Shown here: positions 1-7,882 of the stretch, one piece after another
Layout of the letters: every line of letters starts with the position of its first letter
Position numbering within the stretch: position 1 is the stretch's first letter
Assembly (NCBI GenBank): GCA_000433015.1
Contig: HF997998.1
Span: 21,083-62,926, forward strand
Direction of reading: 5' to 3'
DNA length: 41,844 nucleotides
Origin: Firmicutes bacterium CAG:631
GTDB taxonomy: Bacteria > Bacillota_I > Bacilli_A > RFN20 > CAG-631
Made by a program: the position numbers and the translations under genes
The notes under the pieces: model-generated
Databases searched by the model: none
What the model was told of the DNA's origin: nothing
Seen by the model: only the letters and a program-made list of their open reading frames with translations

Positions 1-120
1 ACCACCTTGACCACCATTTCCTCCTTGACCGCCATCACCTGGATCACCAACTCCCTTAATCTAAATTTAAAACCATTTTCTCATTCACAAAAAAATAAAA
101 AAACAAAATTAAATCCATAA
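1..120. other. window-edge Gly-rich coding remnant plus AT-rich non-coding DNA
   Basis: Read on the minus strand, bases 48 to 1 encode an uninterrupted collagen-like string (GDP GDG GQG GNG GQG G) with a 9-base periodicity. The frame meets a TAG at 61-63, and there is no ATG, GTG or TTG after it, so no start codon can be assigned. A plus-strand frame also runs open from base 1 to a TAA at 118-120 and could be the tail of a gene entering from the left. The two readings cannot be separated here. From 121 to about 270 I see only AT-rich sequence without a supported gene. Confidence 0.3.
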
Positions 121-270
121 AAATGACTTATTAACAAATCAATAAAAGATTGAAAAATAAAACGACGTAACTCCCCCCTTTGATATTCTTTTTTTTCAAA
201 TAATTAAAATAATATAATACTAAATCTAATTCTATTGTATGATAACCCCTTCATTACTGTCAAGTTGAAA

Positions 271-301
271 GAAAAAAAGGCGACTTTAAAATAAAGCCGC
301 C
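271..301 (-). terminator. Rho-independent terminator, probably the displaced pnp terminator
   Basis: On the minus strand a hairpin with arms GGCGGCTTT and AAAGTCGCC (one mismatch, loop ATTTT) is followed directly by a run of seven T (272-278). This is a classic intrinsic terminator for leftward transcription from pnp. An identical hairpin closer to pnp (486-508) lacks the T run, which suggests that a 182-bp insertion separated the original terminator from the gene. Confidence 0.75.
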
Positions 302-302
302 A
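278..302. repeat. 25-bp direct repeat, left copy (putative target-site duplication)
   Basis: These bases are identical to 485-509; the next base on either side differs. The repeat contains the whole terminator hairpin (ACTTTAAAATAAAGCC core). The two copies flank a segment with inverted termini, as expected for a duplication made on insertion, though 25 bp is long. Confidence 0.75.
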
Positions 303-484
303 GAGGCTGTTGACAAAGTCGATTTTAAAAATCAATTTTGTTATACAGCTTTTTATTTTGTTTGTTTTTATATATAAAAAGAGTGATTTTTTTGATTTTT
401 ATCATCTAAAATCACTCAAATTGAACTTTTTTAAAAAAATGAAATTTATTACTATAATAGAAACTGTATTTTGTCTACACTCTG
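303..484. mobile_element. MITE-like 182-bp element with imperfect terminal inverted repeats
   Basis: The left end begins GAGGCTGTTGACAAAG, and the reverse complement of the right end begins CAGAGTGTAGACAAAA. Aligned without gaps from the outer ends, 11 of 16 positions match, and a TGT-x-GACAAA core sits at the same distance from both ends. The segment is bracketed by 25-bp direct repeats. Inside is a 10-bp perfect stem, GAGTGATTTT (381-390) with its complement at 408-417. The only long frame (310-501) starts at a TTG without a ribosome-binding site, runs out through the repeat and looks like AT-rich noise. I read this as a non-autonomous insertion. Long variable duplications are known for the IS1634/IS1549 group, but any relation is inference. 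Confidence 0.6.
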
Positions 485-509
485 AGGCGACTTTAAAATA
501 AAGCCGCCA
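485..509. repeat. 25-bp direct repeat, right copy (putative target-site duplication)
   Basis: Identical to 278-302. It lies 19 bases beyond the pnp stop codon. The hairpin is intact, but on the minus strand it is followed by TCAGAGTG instead of a T run, so this copy alone should not terminate efficiently. Confidence 0.75.
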
Positions 510-528
510 TTATCATTTCTATTTTAAA

Positions 529-2688
529 TTATTCTTTTTCTTTTTTATTTTCTTTTTCTTCTGGTTTGACTGGTTTAGGCAATAAATCTTTTGCCGAAAC
601 ATTGACCCGTCCTTTTTCATCAATTTCTGTGACAATAACGCGAATCTTTTGTCCTAATTTTAAAACATCTTTAGGATGATTGACTCTTTCATGAGCAATT
701 TTAGAAACATGCAATAAAGCATCTGTTCCTTCAAATAATTCAACAAAAGCGCCATAACTTTCAATACGAACAACTTTTGCATTATAAATTTCGCCCACTT
801 TTGCTTCTTTGGTTAAAGCTTCAATCATGGCTACCGCTTTTTGAATTGCTGCTCGATCTTGATGATAGATAACAATGGTTCCATCTTGAGCAATATCGAT
901 TTTGACATTATCACATTTTTCAATGATTTCATTGATTACTTTTCCACCGGTTCCAATGACATCACGAATTTTATCCACAGCAATCTTCATTTGGGCAATT
1001 TTTGGAGCATATTTAGAAACATCATCACGAACAGCAGGAATGGCTTGTAACATATTTTCTAAAATTTGCATTCTACCCACTTTTGCTTGTGCCAAAGCTT
1101 TTGATAAAATTTCTTTATTAATTCCTTTAATTTTAATATCCATTTGTAGTGCACAAATACCTGCTTCTGTACCTGCAACTTTAAAATCCATATCTCCTAA
1201 ATGGTCTTCCATTCCTTGGATATCTGTTAAAATAGTATAAGGAGCATTGTCTTCAATATTACCATTGGTAATTAAACCCATAGCAATACCAGCAACCGAT
1301 GCTTTAATAGGTACACCCGCAGCCATTAAAGACATCGTTGAAGCACAAATGGAAGCTTGTGAAGAGGAACCATTTGATTCTAAAACTTCGGATACGACAC
1401 GTATCGTATAAGGAAATTCTTTTTCACTTGGAATCACTTGAGCTAATGCTCTTTCACCAAGTGCTCCATGACCAATTTCTCTACGGCCAGGAGACCCCAT
1501 TCTTCCCACTTCACCAACACTAAATGGTGGAAAATTATAATGATGCATAAAACGTTTTAATTCTTCATCAGGATTCAAATTATCTAAAATTTGTTGATCT
1601 CCCATTGCACCTAATGTTGTCACAGAAAGAACTTGTGTTTCTCCACGTGTAAATAAAGCACTACCGTGAACGCGAGGTAATAAATCGACTTGTGAATTTA
1701 ATGGACGAATTTCAGTAATTTTTCTTCCATCTGGACGAATTTTATCCTCGGTAATTAAACGACGAACTTCATCTTTTACCACGTCATGCATGATCATTTT
1801 TACTTTTTTAATCATGTCTTTTTTATCTTGTTCTGTGGCATATTCTTTTTTATCATATAAATCAACGATTTCTTCTTCTATCGCATCAATCGTTCCATAT
1901 CTTTCTAGTTTTTCTTTAATTCGACAAGCTTGAACTAAACGATCTTTACATAGATTTTCAACTTCTTGAATTAAAGAAGGTTCAATTGTAAATAATTCAA
2001 TTTCTCGTTTTGGTTTGCCTACTTCGGCAACAATTTTTTCTTGAAAAGCAATTAATTCTTTAATTTTTTCATGCCCAAACATGATAGCGTCTAACATGAC
2101 TTCTTCACTAACTTCTTTTGCACCCGCTTCAACCATGTTAATGGCATCTTTTGTTCCAGCGACTGATAAATCAATTAATGATTTTTCTTCTTGTTCTCTT
2201 GTTGGATTAATAATATACTTTCCATCAATATAACCAACCTTTACGCCAGCAACTGGACCATCAAAGGGAATATCACTAATGCAAAGAGCTAAAGAAGAAC
2301 CAAATAATGCTGCCATTTCAGGAGGAATATCTGGATTAACCGATAAAACATAATTGACAACTTGGACTTCATTTCGAAATCCTTCAGAAAACAAAGGACG
2401 AATAGGTCGGTCAATTAAGCGCGCACATAAAGTAGCATGTTCACTTGGTCTACCTTCTCTTCTTAAAAAACTACCTGGAATTTTCCCAACAGAATATAAT
2501 TTTTCTTCAAAAGTAACTGTTAATGGAAAAAAATCAGTATCTTTGGCTTCTTTTGAAGCGCAAGCAGTGGACAAAGTTACTGTATCTTCATAACGAACAA
2601 GGACAGCCCCATCTGCTTGTTTGGCAAGTTCTCCAACTTCCACTTTTAGAGTTCTTCCTTCAAACTCTAAACTAAATTCTTTTTTCAT
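529..2688 (-). CDS. pnp: polyribonucleotide nucleotidyltransferase (PNPase)
   Basis: PNPase degrades RNA 3' to 5' by phosphorolysis, releasing nucleoside diphosphates, and can add 3' tails. The 719-residue product has the full family layout: first RNase PH domain (about 1-230), alpha-helical linker, second RNase PH domain (about 310-545) with the signature [12 protein letters not shown]...QMDIKI, KH domain (about 550-615, [15 protein letters not shown]) and S1 domain (about 620-690, [25 protein letters not shown]), ending in a Lys/Glu-rich tail. I placed the start at the ATG (2688) 6 bases after GAGGTG; the frame extends 7 codons upstream without a better site. rpsO is not adjacent, unlike in many bacteria. 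Its terminator region is interrupted by a small insertion element. Confidence 0.97.
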   Translation of the reverse strand: MKKEFSLEFEGRTLKVEVGELAKQADGAVLVRYEDTVTLSTACASKEAKDTDFFPLTVTFEEKLYSVGKIPGSFLRREGRPSEHATLCARLIDRPIRPLFSEGFRNEVQVVNYVLSVNPDIPPEMAALFGSSLALCISDIPFDGPVAGVKVGYIDGKYIINPTREQEEKSLIDLSVAGTKDAINMVEAGAKEVSEEVMLDAIMFGHEKIKELIAFQEKIVAEVGKPKREIELFTIEPSLIQEVENLCKDRLVQACRIKEKLERYGTIDAIEEEIVDLYDKKEYATEQDKKDMIKKVKMIMHDVVKDEVRRLITEDKIRPDGRKITEIRPLNSQVDLLPRVHGSALFTRGETQVLSVTTLGAMGDQQILDNLNPDEELKRFMHHYNFPPFSVGEVGRMGSPGRREIGHGALGERALAQVIPSEKEFPYTIRVVSEVLESNGSSSQASICASTMSLMAAGVPIKASVAGIAMGLITNGNIEDNAPYTILTDIQGMEDHLGDMDFKVAGTEAGICALQMDIKIKGINKEILSKALAQAKVGRMQILENMLQAIPAVRDDVSKYAPKIAQMKIAVDKIRDVIGTGGKVINEIIEKCDNVKIDIAQDGTIVIYHQDRAAIQKAVAMIEALTKEAKVGEIYNAKVVRIESYGAFVELFEGTDALLHVSKIAHERVNHPKDVLKLGQKIRVIVTEIDEKGRVNVSAKDLLPKPVKPEEKENKKEKE

Positions 2689-2779
2689 TCTTTCACCTCT
2701 ATATAACATATCTATTTTAGCATAATATTTTATATTTTAATAGAAAAACATGAAGAATTAAAAAAGAAGTTTGGATAAT

Positions 2780-2808
2780 AAAATAAAAGACGCGATTGAT
2801 TCGCGTCC
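2780..2808 (-). terminator. terminator of the infC-rpmI-rplT operon
   Basis: A perfect 7-bp stem GACGCGA/TCGCGTC (2790-2796 with 2802-2808) has a 5-base loop. On the minus strand it is followed by TTTTATTTTATT. It lies 15 bases after the rplT stop codon. Confidence 0.85.
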
Positions 2809-2822
2809 CTTTATTCTTTCAA

Positions 2823-3191
2823 TTATTTCTTTTCCACTTTTGCAATCGCTTTTTTAGAAGTTTCTACTAATTTTGCAAAAGAAGCAAAATCTTGAATAGC
2901 GATTTCAGATAGCATCTTACGATTAATTTCAATTTTTGAAAGTTTTAATCCATACATCAATTGACTATAGGAAGTCCCACATTGTTTAGCAGCAGCACTA
3001 ATCCGTACAATCCATAATTTACGAAAATCTCTTTTAACTTGTCTTCTATCTCTATAAGCATAACTTAATGATTTCATGACTTGTTGATTTGCTGTTCTAA
3101 ATAATGTATGTTTAGAACCATAATAACCTTTTGCTAATTTTAAGACTTTTTTACGTCTATTTCTTGTAGCTGGTCCGCCTTTAACTCTCAT
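2823..3191 (-). CDS. rplT: 50S ribosomal protein L20
   Basis: The 122-residue basic protein has the characteristic L20 start MRVKGG, the R-N-R-R-K-K stretch, [15 protein letters not shown] and the conserved [18 protein letters not shown] segment. L20 binds 23S rRNA early in large-subunit assembly. In Bacilli it also represses its own operon by binding the infC leader. An AGGAGG site precedes the ATG at good spacing. It is the last gene of the infC-rpmI-rplT operon, 18 bases after rpmI, and is followed by a clear terminator. Confidence 0.97.
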   Translation of the reverse strand: MRVKGGPATRNRRKKVLKLAKGYYGSKHTLFRTANQQVMKSLSYAYRDRRQVKRDFRKLWIVRISAAAKQCGTSYSQLMYGLKLSKIEINRKMLSEIAIQDFASFAKLVETSKKAIAKVEKK

Positions 3192-3209
3192 TTTTTTATC
3201 CTCCTACCC

Positions 3210-3404
3210 TTAACCTTGAAGCAATTGTCTGATTCGTTTGAAATCGCTACGAGAGACTAATCTTGCTTTACGAAGGTGTCTTTTTTGTTTATGTGTTTTT
3301 CTTGGTGCTAAATGGGACATATAAGCACATTTTCTTTTTAATTTTCCAGTGCCTGTCACTTTTACTCTTTTTGCTAAGGCTCTTTTCGTTTTCATTTTAG
3401 GCAT
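3210..3404 (-). CDS. rpmI: 50S ribosomal protein L35
   Basis: The 64-residue, strongly basic protein begins [13 protein letters not shown] and contains [17 protein letters not shown], both typical of L35. The length equals the family norm. GAGGAGG lies just upstream of the ATG. It sits between infC and rplT, the near-universal arrangement. Confidence 0.97.
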   Translation of the reverse strand: MPKMKTKRALAKRVKVTGTGKLKRKCAYMSHLAPRKTHKQKRHLRKARLVSRSDFKRIRQLLQG

Positions 3405-3424
3405 AATTTTTTCCTCCTCTTATG

Positions 3425-3970
3425 CTATTTTTTCGGTGCTAAAACGGCAATTAAAAATTTACCATCCAAAACAGGTTGTTTTTCGATAACACAAAATTCT
3501 TCACAAGCCGCAATGAATCGTTGAATCACATCTTCTCCCACTTCAGGATGGGATAATTGTCTGCCACGAAAACGAACGGATACTTTTACCTTATCCCCGC
3601 CCTTTAAAAATTTAATGGCATGACGAACTTTCGTTTCAATATCATGTTTATCAATAACTGGAGATAAACGAATTTCTTTGACTTCAACAATCACTTGTTT
3701 TTTGCGAATTTCTTTGGCCTTTTTTTCTTGTTCATAACGATATTTGCCAAAATTAACTAATTTGCAAACAGGTGGCGTTGCATTAGGAGCTACACAAAGT
3801 AAATCGAGTTCTTCTTGTTTTGCTATATTTAAGGCCTCTGCTCGTGTTTTTACTCCAAGTGGATCGCCATTTGCGGCAATGACTAAAACTTGTGGGAAAC
3901 GAATACTTTCGTTGACTAAATAATCACTATTTTTGTTTGGTAATTTAGAATTGTAATTTGCGTTATTAAT
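3425..3970 (-). CDS. infC: translation initiation factor IF-3, with ATT start codon
   Basis: IF-3 binds the 30S subunit, prevents premature 50S joining and proofreads the initiator tRNA and start codon. The 181-residue product carries the N-terminal domain (VNESIRFPQVLVIAANGDPLGV), the linker RYEQEKKAKEIRKKQ and the C-terminal domain with VKEIRLSPVIDKHDIETKV. The frame can be extended to a GTG at 3979, but that GTG lies inside the Shine-Dalgarno sequence GAGGTG. The codon 6 bases downstream of that site is ATT. An ATT start is a conserved feature of infC and allows IF-3 to limit its own synthesis by rejecting non-canonical starts. I therefore set the start at 3970. It is preceded by a structured leader. 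Confidence 0.95.
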   Translation of the reverse strand: MNNANYNSKLPNKNSDYLVNESIRFPQVLVIAANGDPLGVKTRAEALNIAKQEELDLLCVAPNATPPVCKLVNFGKYRYEQEKKAKEIRKKQVIVEVKEIRLSPVIDKHDIETKVRHAIKFLKGGDKVKVSVRFRGRQLSHPEVGEDVIQRFIAACEEFCVIEKQPVLDGKFLIAVLAPKK

Positions 3971-4111
3971 ATTAAGCACCTCTATCTTTCAAATGAAAAA
4001 GGACGCAAGATGCGCCCTTAAAAATTTCTTTTTTTGCTGTGACTCGAAACCCATAACTATTCGCTATCAGGTGAGAAGCGGGCGCCTCTTCTTTCCACAA
4101 CTTTTTGTTGC
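3971..4111 (-). promoter_or_regulatory. infC-rpmI-rplT leader, probable L20-binding autoregulatory leader
   Basis: About 140 transcribed bases separate the promoter from infC. They contain GC-rich paired segments unusual for this genome (GAGGCGCCCGCTTCTC at about 4075-4090, and GGGTTTCGAGTCAC further on). The leader ends in an attenuator hairpin, AAGGGCGCA/TGCGTCCTT (3999-4019), followed by TTTTTC just ahead of the infC ribosome-binding site. In Bacillota, L20 binds such a leader and promotes premature termination. The position and terminator are seen in the sequence. Assignment to the L20 leader family is by context. Confidence 0.75.
3994..4019 (-). terminator. attenuator terminator in the infC leader
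   Basis: A 9-bp stem with one G-U pair and a 3-base loop is followed on the minus strand by TTTTTC. It lies 23 bases upstream of the infC start, so it must be read through for infC to be expressed. It is the likely effector of the L20 leader. Confidence 0.75.
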
Positions 4112-4117
4112 TTTATA

Positions 4118-4146
4118 AATATAGCATAGTCAAAAAAAAACGTCAA
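4118..4146 (-). promoter_or_regulatory. sigma-A-type promoter of infC-rpmI-rplT
   Basis: On the minus strand TTGACG (4141-4146), a 17-base spacer that opens with nine T, then TATATT (4118-4123). Transcription would start near 4111. The promoter begins 11 bases after the pgi stop codon. Confidence 0.75.
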
Positions 4147-4156
4147 GAAAAATTCA

Positions 4157-5422
4157 TTATTTTTTGAAACGTTCTTTCATTTTTGCTTTATAAACTTCTA
4201 CTCCTGGTTGATTAAAAGGATTGACTTTTAAAAGCAAAGCGGAACATGCACAAGCTTTCATAAAGAAATAAAACAATTCTCCTAAATGATAAGCATCCAT
4301 TTTTTCTACTTCTAACACAATGTTTTCGCGATTTCCCAAAGTATGTGCTTCTATGGTTGAATCAATAGCAATATCATTGACATAAGATAATGGTTTTTGT
4401 ACCAAATCATCTAAATGATCTAAATTATTAGGCAAAAAGGGAATCAATACATCTTGTTGATAGGAAAGTAACCGGATGGTCGTTTCAAAAAAGATTGGAT
4501 TCCCTTGTTGACAAAATTGTCCCATAGAATGTAAATCTGTTGTGAAACAAAGACTATGCGGTAAAATTCCTTTTTGGTCTTTCCCTTCACTTTCTCCAAA
4601 TAATTGCTTTAACCATTCATTTAGCGCTTTCAAATGCGGTTCATAAGTAATAAAAAATTCTACATTTAATCCTTTTTGATAGCAAAGATAACGACTAACG
4701 GCATATTGATAAGCTTGATTTTCATTTAAAGAAGCCATCCCATATTCTTTTGTAGCCATTTTTGCTCCTTCTATAAAAGATTGAATGTCGATACCTGCAC
4801 AAGCCATAGCAAATAATCCAACGGGTGTAAGAACAGAAAATCTACCACCAATATCACTAGGAATAACCATTGTTGGATATTGATTTTGAAGAGCAATTTG
4901 TTTTAAAGCTCCTTGGGTAGCATCGGTTGTTACAAAAATATATTCATTTGCTTTTTCCTTATAGACTTCTTCTACAAGCGGTTTTATTAAACGAAAAGAT
5001 AGAGCTGGTTCAACCGTCGTTCCAGATTTTGAAATGACATTGACAGCTAACTTTTTTCCTTTTAAATATTGCAAGACTTGAGCAGCATAAGTTGGCGATA
5101 AAGTGTTTCCTAAATAAATGATTTCTAATCCATTTTGAGGATATAATCCATTTAAAGCATCAATTGCTGCTTTGGCACCAAGATAACTTCCCCCAATGCC
5201 GATAACGACTAAAACATCACAATTTTGACGTACTTTTTGCGCCATTTTGTTGATTTCATCAATCATTGCAGGATGGATTTCGTTAGGATAGTTTAACCAT
5301 CCTAAAAAATCATTACCTTCACACGTTTTTTGATGCAATTGTTGATGAATTTTACTTACTTCTTGTTCAAATTCAAAGACATGTTCTTTGCATGTACTAT
5401 GAGTGAGATTTACTTTAATCAT
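4157..5422 (-). CDS. pgi: glucose-6-phosphate isomerase
   Basis: Interconverts glucose 6-phosphate and fructose 6-phosphate in glycolysis. The 421-residue protein shows the SIS fold signatures IGIGGSYLGAKAAIDAL, VISKSGTTVEPALSFR and GRFSVLTPVGLFAMA, and the C-terminal NPFNQPGVEVYKAKMK. It is slightly shorter than the roughly 450 residues usual for Bacillota, with no obvious missing block. The ATG at 5422 overlaps the TGA of the upstream S1 gene (ATGA), with GGAAG upstream, so translation is probably coupled. In Bacillus subtilis the yugI S1 gene is likewise near pgi. Confidence 0.96.
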   Translation of the reverse strand: MIKVNLTHSTCKEHVFEFEQEVSKIHQQLHQKTCEGNDFLGWLNYPNEIHPAMIDEINKMAQKVRQNCDVLVVIGIGGSYLGAKAAIDALNGLYPQNGLEIIYLGNTLSPTYAAQVLQYLKGKKLAVNVISKSGTTVEPALSFRLIKPLVEEVYKEKANEYIFVTTDATQGALKQIALQNQYPTMVIPSDIGGRFSVLTPVGLFAMACAGIDIQSFIEGAKMATKEYGMASLNENQAYQYAVSRYLCYQKGLNVEFFITYEPHLKALNEWLKQLFGESEGKDQKGILPHSLCFTTDLHSMGQFCQQGNPIFFETTIRLLSYQQDVLIPFLPNNLDHLDDLVQKPLSYVNDIAIDSTIEAHTLGNRENIVLEVEKMDAYHLGELFYFFMKACACSALLLKVNPFNQPGVEVYKAKMKERFKK

Positions 5423-5802
5423 TTTTTTACTTCTTCCTTTTCTAATTCTGTGGCAATCCATTCATTAAGTTTTTCCGCCAAAGGAGTAAAATCTTTTAAT
5501 CCATAATGTTGACTTTTGTTCCATTTTGGATCTAGTGTAATTTTTTGATAACGATTGCGTTCTAAGCAAGCTTTCATACTCAATTTTAAATGCTTTGATT
5601 CTTTGTCAAAACTTAAAATTTTTGCTGTTAAAAGATCGTTATTTTTAGCCACTTGGCGGACATCTTTCACAAATCCATATGAAATTTCTGAAATGTGAAT
5701 GAGTCCTGTAACCCCATCATCATTTAATGTTTTTACAAATAATCCATAGGGTTGTGAGCCCACAACAACAACTTGAATAATATCTCCGACTTGATAATCC
5801 AT
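5419..5802 (-). CDS. S1 domain RNA-binding protein, YugI/CvfD (GSP13) family
   Basis: A 127-residue protein with one S1 OB-fold at about 1-75 (YQVGDIIQVVVVGSQPYGLFV, GLIHISEIS, AKILSFD, LKLSMKA) and a short charged tail. Members of this family associate with ribosomes and act post-transcriptionally, affecting stress and virulence in other Bacillota. The exact targets here are unknown. GAGGTGA precedes the ATG at 5802. It is the first gene of a two-gene operon with pgi (4-base overlap), with a TTGTAA / 17 / TATAAT promoter at 5828-5856. Confidence 0.85.
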   Translation of the reverse strand: MDYQVGDIIQVVVVGSQPYGLFVKTLNDDGVTGLIHISEISYGFVKDVRQVAKNNDLLTAKILSFDKESKHLKLSMKACLERNRYQKITLDPKWNKSQHYGLKDFTPLAEKLNEWIATELEKEEVKK

Positions 5803-5827
5803 GGGTCTCACCTCTTTGCCATTGCAT

Positions 5828-5893
5828 ATTATATAAAATTTTTTATGATTTTACAATTTATAATGTAAAATATTCCCATAATTGTGCTATAAT
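5828..5893. promoter_or_regulatory. divergent promoters sharing a palindrome (S1 gene-pgi / NifU-like gene)
   Basis: Minus strand: TTGTAA (5851-5856), 17 bases, TATAAT (5828-5833). Plus strand: an extended -10, TGCTATAAT (5885-5893), drives the NifU-like gene with a weak -35 TGTAAA (5864-5869). The two -35 elements lie in the arms of a perfect inverted repeat, ATTTTACA (5848-5855) and TGTAAAAT (5864-5871), separated by 8 bases. A protein bound there could control both directions. Confidence 0.6.
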
Positions 5894-5921
5894 ACGTACG
5901 CAAGTGAAAGAAGGTTTAAAG

Positions 5922-6188
5922 ATGACCATTGAAGAAACGAAAAAAAAGATTATTGCTGTCTTAGAAAAAATACGTCCCTTTTTAATTCGAGATGGTGGAG
6001 ACATTGAATTTGTAGACTTTAAAGACGGCATTGTTTATGTAAAAATGCTAGGGGCTTGTGAAGGATGCGCATTAATTGATGAAACTTTACAAGATGGTGT
6101 AGCCAATATTTTAATGGAAGAAGTGGAAGGGGTTATCGGAGTAATGAATATTCCTGATGCTTCTAGTTTAAATCCAACCAACGAATAG
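5922..6188 (+). CDS. NifU C-terminal domain protein (Nfu/YutI type)
   Basis: This 88-residue protein is a stand-alone Nfu scaffold domain: IRPFLIRDGGDIEFVDF followed by the cluster-binding CEGC motif and a C-terminal helix. Such proteins carry or transfer Fe-S clusters to target enzymes. GAAGG precedes the ATG at 5922; the frame extends six codons upstream without a better site. It is transcribed away from the S1/pgi operon. Its 3' end overlaps the end of the opposing YutH-like gene by 26 bp, with no terminator between them. In Bacillus subtilis, yutI and yutH are neighbours, and the SUF operon lies nearby here. Confidence 0.9.
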   Translation: MTIEETKKKIIAVLEKIRPFLIRDGGDIEFVDFKDGIVYVKMLGACEGCALIDETLQDGVANILMEEVEGVIGVMNIPDASSLNPTNE

Positions 6189-7062
6189 GTCGTATATTCA
6201 TAGATTGAATCATTGTTTTATAAAGAATTTTAACTTTTTGAATATGCTTTTCTTGTGCTTGAATGGCATTGTAAATCGTATCTGTATAGTCATAGTTTTT
6301 ATCTAAATAAATATCTTCTAAGACATCAAATACAGAAACAGGAAATAAAACACGTGCCAAAAGATATTGATAATCTTTGATTTGATATTGGTATTGCTTT
6401 GTCAAATCCAATAATTGATTCAAATCAATAATATCATTTCGATAAAGTTCAGCAAGATCGCGACTACTATGATCAAAAATTAGATTAAATGGATTAAAAA
6501 TTTCCCATTTGTCTAATTTTTTTATTCTTCGATGGGTTAAAGTAGCAATAAAAGGATCTTTAAAATCAATGCGTAAATCCGTCAAATATTGCAATGCATT
6601 TTCAGCCATGCCAATCGCATACATGACATACTCATACAAATCTTTATGAGAAGGATTGTCAAAATTTAATATCACTAAACATTGGTTTTCTAAATAGTCA
6701 ATTCGTTGTTCCCACAAACTGATGATTTCATTTAAATTCAAGCGACTTTGGTTAAAATTATAATAAATTTGATGCATTTTTAGTAAAGCATCTAAATGAA
6801 TAGGCGATAGTTTGTAAGTTAAAAGTAAAATACTTGTGGACTCGTTTAAAGAAATATATTGGTTATAGCGATTTTTTACAAAATAAACGACATCATCTGC
6901 AAAATTTTGTCTTAAGTTGGTGACAAATTCATCTAATTTTGCAATATTTGCATCTGTCTCTGTTGTCGATATTAATGTAAAACGATATCCTTTATAATCA
7001 AAATGACTATCTACTATTTCAGAAACATTATATCCATAATAATCAAAAATAAAAGATTGCAT
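6163..7062 (-). CDS. YutH/CotS-like kinase-fold protein, probably sporulation-associated
   Basis: The 299-residue product lacks a signal peptide. The second half carries a degenerate aminoglycoside-phosphotransferase-like pattern: a THRRI segment where kinases have the catalytic loop, then NPFNLIFDHSSRDLAELYR, resembling the PxNLIxDHxxRDxAE pattern of the YutH/CotS spore-coat family. The classic HGD motif is not seen, so catalytic activity is doubtful. Context supports the call: it lies 10 bases after yunB on the same strand and faces a yutI-like gene, as in Bacillus. GAGGTGAGATGA precedes the ATG. The family assignment is from motif memory and is moderate. Confidence 0.5.
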   Translation of the reverse strand: MQSFIFDYYGYNVSEIVDSHFDYKGYRFTLISTTETDANIAKLDEFVTNLRQNFADDVVYFVKNRYNQYISLNESTSILLLTYKLSPIHLDALLKMHQIYYNFNQSRLNLNEIISLWEQRIDYLENQCLVILNFDNPSHKDLYEYVMYAIGMAENALQYLTDLRIDFKDPFIATLTHRRIKKLDKWEIFNPFNLIFDHSSRDLAELYRNDIIDLNQLLDLTKQYQYQIKDYQYLLARVLFPVSVFDVLEDIYLDKNYDYTDTIYNAIQAQEKHIQKVKILYKTMIQSMNIRPIRWLDLN

Positions 7063-7072
7063 TCATCTCACC

Positions 7073-7828
7073 TCATTGTAATGGAATGACAAAATTATCA
7101 TCAATGGCGTTACTTCCTTGAAAATATGTTGGAACGACCCCTTGAATGACTTTAATGGCAATAGGAATCGGATATTCCATTTCACTAATTGTTGTTGCTA
7201 AAGGAATGACGACTTGCATTTTAATGGTCAATGTGGCAATAACTTCAATTAAAGCATTATTAATGCCATATTGCGTAACTTCACAGACAACTTGACTTGT
7301 AATTTCTCCAAGCAAAGTAAATCGAACAGGTAATCGAGGTCCCAAATTAGCTAATAAAGCGTTATTCAATGCCATTCCATAAGGAATTTCATATATGATT
7401 CCTTTGGATAATAAATTACTGTCCACTTCTAATCCTAATTTGTCATATTCAATTTTTTCGATATTTCCCTCTTCTACATATTTCAAGTGACTATAAACAC
7501 TACTTGATACTTTTGAGGTGATTTTATTGATGGAATAAGTATTAAATTCAACACTGCTAGCAACGCCATTTTCTTGAAAAGTGACCTCAACGATTTCATC
7601 TTCTTTTAAATCTTTTAAAATCGTCGTTTGAATGGCTTTATTGACTAATGCCGTTGATAATTTATTGGTTTGCATTTTTGCATAATTTAAAAAAGTAGGA
7701 TAGAGCCATTTGGCCGATAAGTGCAACATACAAGCAACACTAACACATAAACTAAGGGCAATAAAAGTGAGCTTTCTAACAATGTTAAAATTTGTTTTTT
7801 GATAATATTTTACTCCTTTATGTTTCAT
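7073..7828 (-). CDS. yunB: sporulation protein YunB family
   Basis: A 251-residue protein with one N-terminal membrane anchor (about 20-40) and an extracytoplasmic domain. It shows the YunB pattern: YAKMQTNKLSTALVNKAI, a long middle segment, then ALLANLGPRLPVRFTLLGEITSQV and VQVVIPLATTISEMEYPIPIAIKVIQG-like C-terminal strands. In Bacillus, YunB is made in the mother cell and is needed for efficient sporulation; the mechanism is unclear. I use the ATG at 7828 (GAGGTGG upstream) rather than the GTG at 7840, which lies in that site. The ribosome-binding site forms the 3' arm of a hairpin that looks like the suf terminator. Confidence 0.8.
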   Translation of the reverse strand: MKHKGVKYYQKTNFNIVRKLTFIALSLCVSVACMLHLSAKWLYPTFLNYAKMQTNKLSTALVNKAIQTTILKDLKEDEIVEVTFQENGVASSVEFNTYSINKITSKVSSSVYSHLKYVEEGNIEKIEYDKLGLEVDSNLLSKGIIYEIPYGMALNNALLANLGPRLPVRFTLLGEITSQVVCEVTQYGINNALIEVIATLTIKMQVVIPLATTISEMEYPIPIAIKVIQGVVPTYFQGSNAIDDNFVIPLQ

Positions 7829-7829
7829 C

Positions 7830-7868
7830 AAAAAAGCCACCTCAACCCATTATATGATTTTGGTGGCT
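7830..7868 (-). terminator. suf operon terminator overlapping the yunB ribosome-binding site
   Basis: On the minus strand AGCCACC and GGTGGCT form a 7-bp stem around a 20-base loop, followed by TTTTTT. It starts 15 bases after the sufB stop. The 3' arm contains the yunB Shine-Dalgarno site and the T run touches its start region. The loop holds CATATAAT, similar to the -10 of sporulation sigma-E promoters, but I see no convincing -35. Confidence 0.6.
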
Positions 7869-7882
7869 ATTTCATGATAAGA

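Noticed and set aside
310..501. 63-codon plus-strand frame inside the inserted element
   Set aside because: Starts at TTG with no ribosome-binding site, composed of AT-rich Phe/Ile/Lys/Leu codons, and crosses the terminal repeat; no sign of a transposase.
902..1240. 112-codon plus-strand frame opposite pnp (and similar frames at 841, 1338 and 2354)
   Set aside because: Lies wholly inside the strongly conserved pnp gene on the other strand; a shadow frame without initiation signals.
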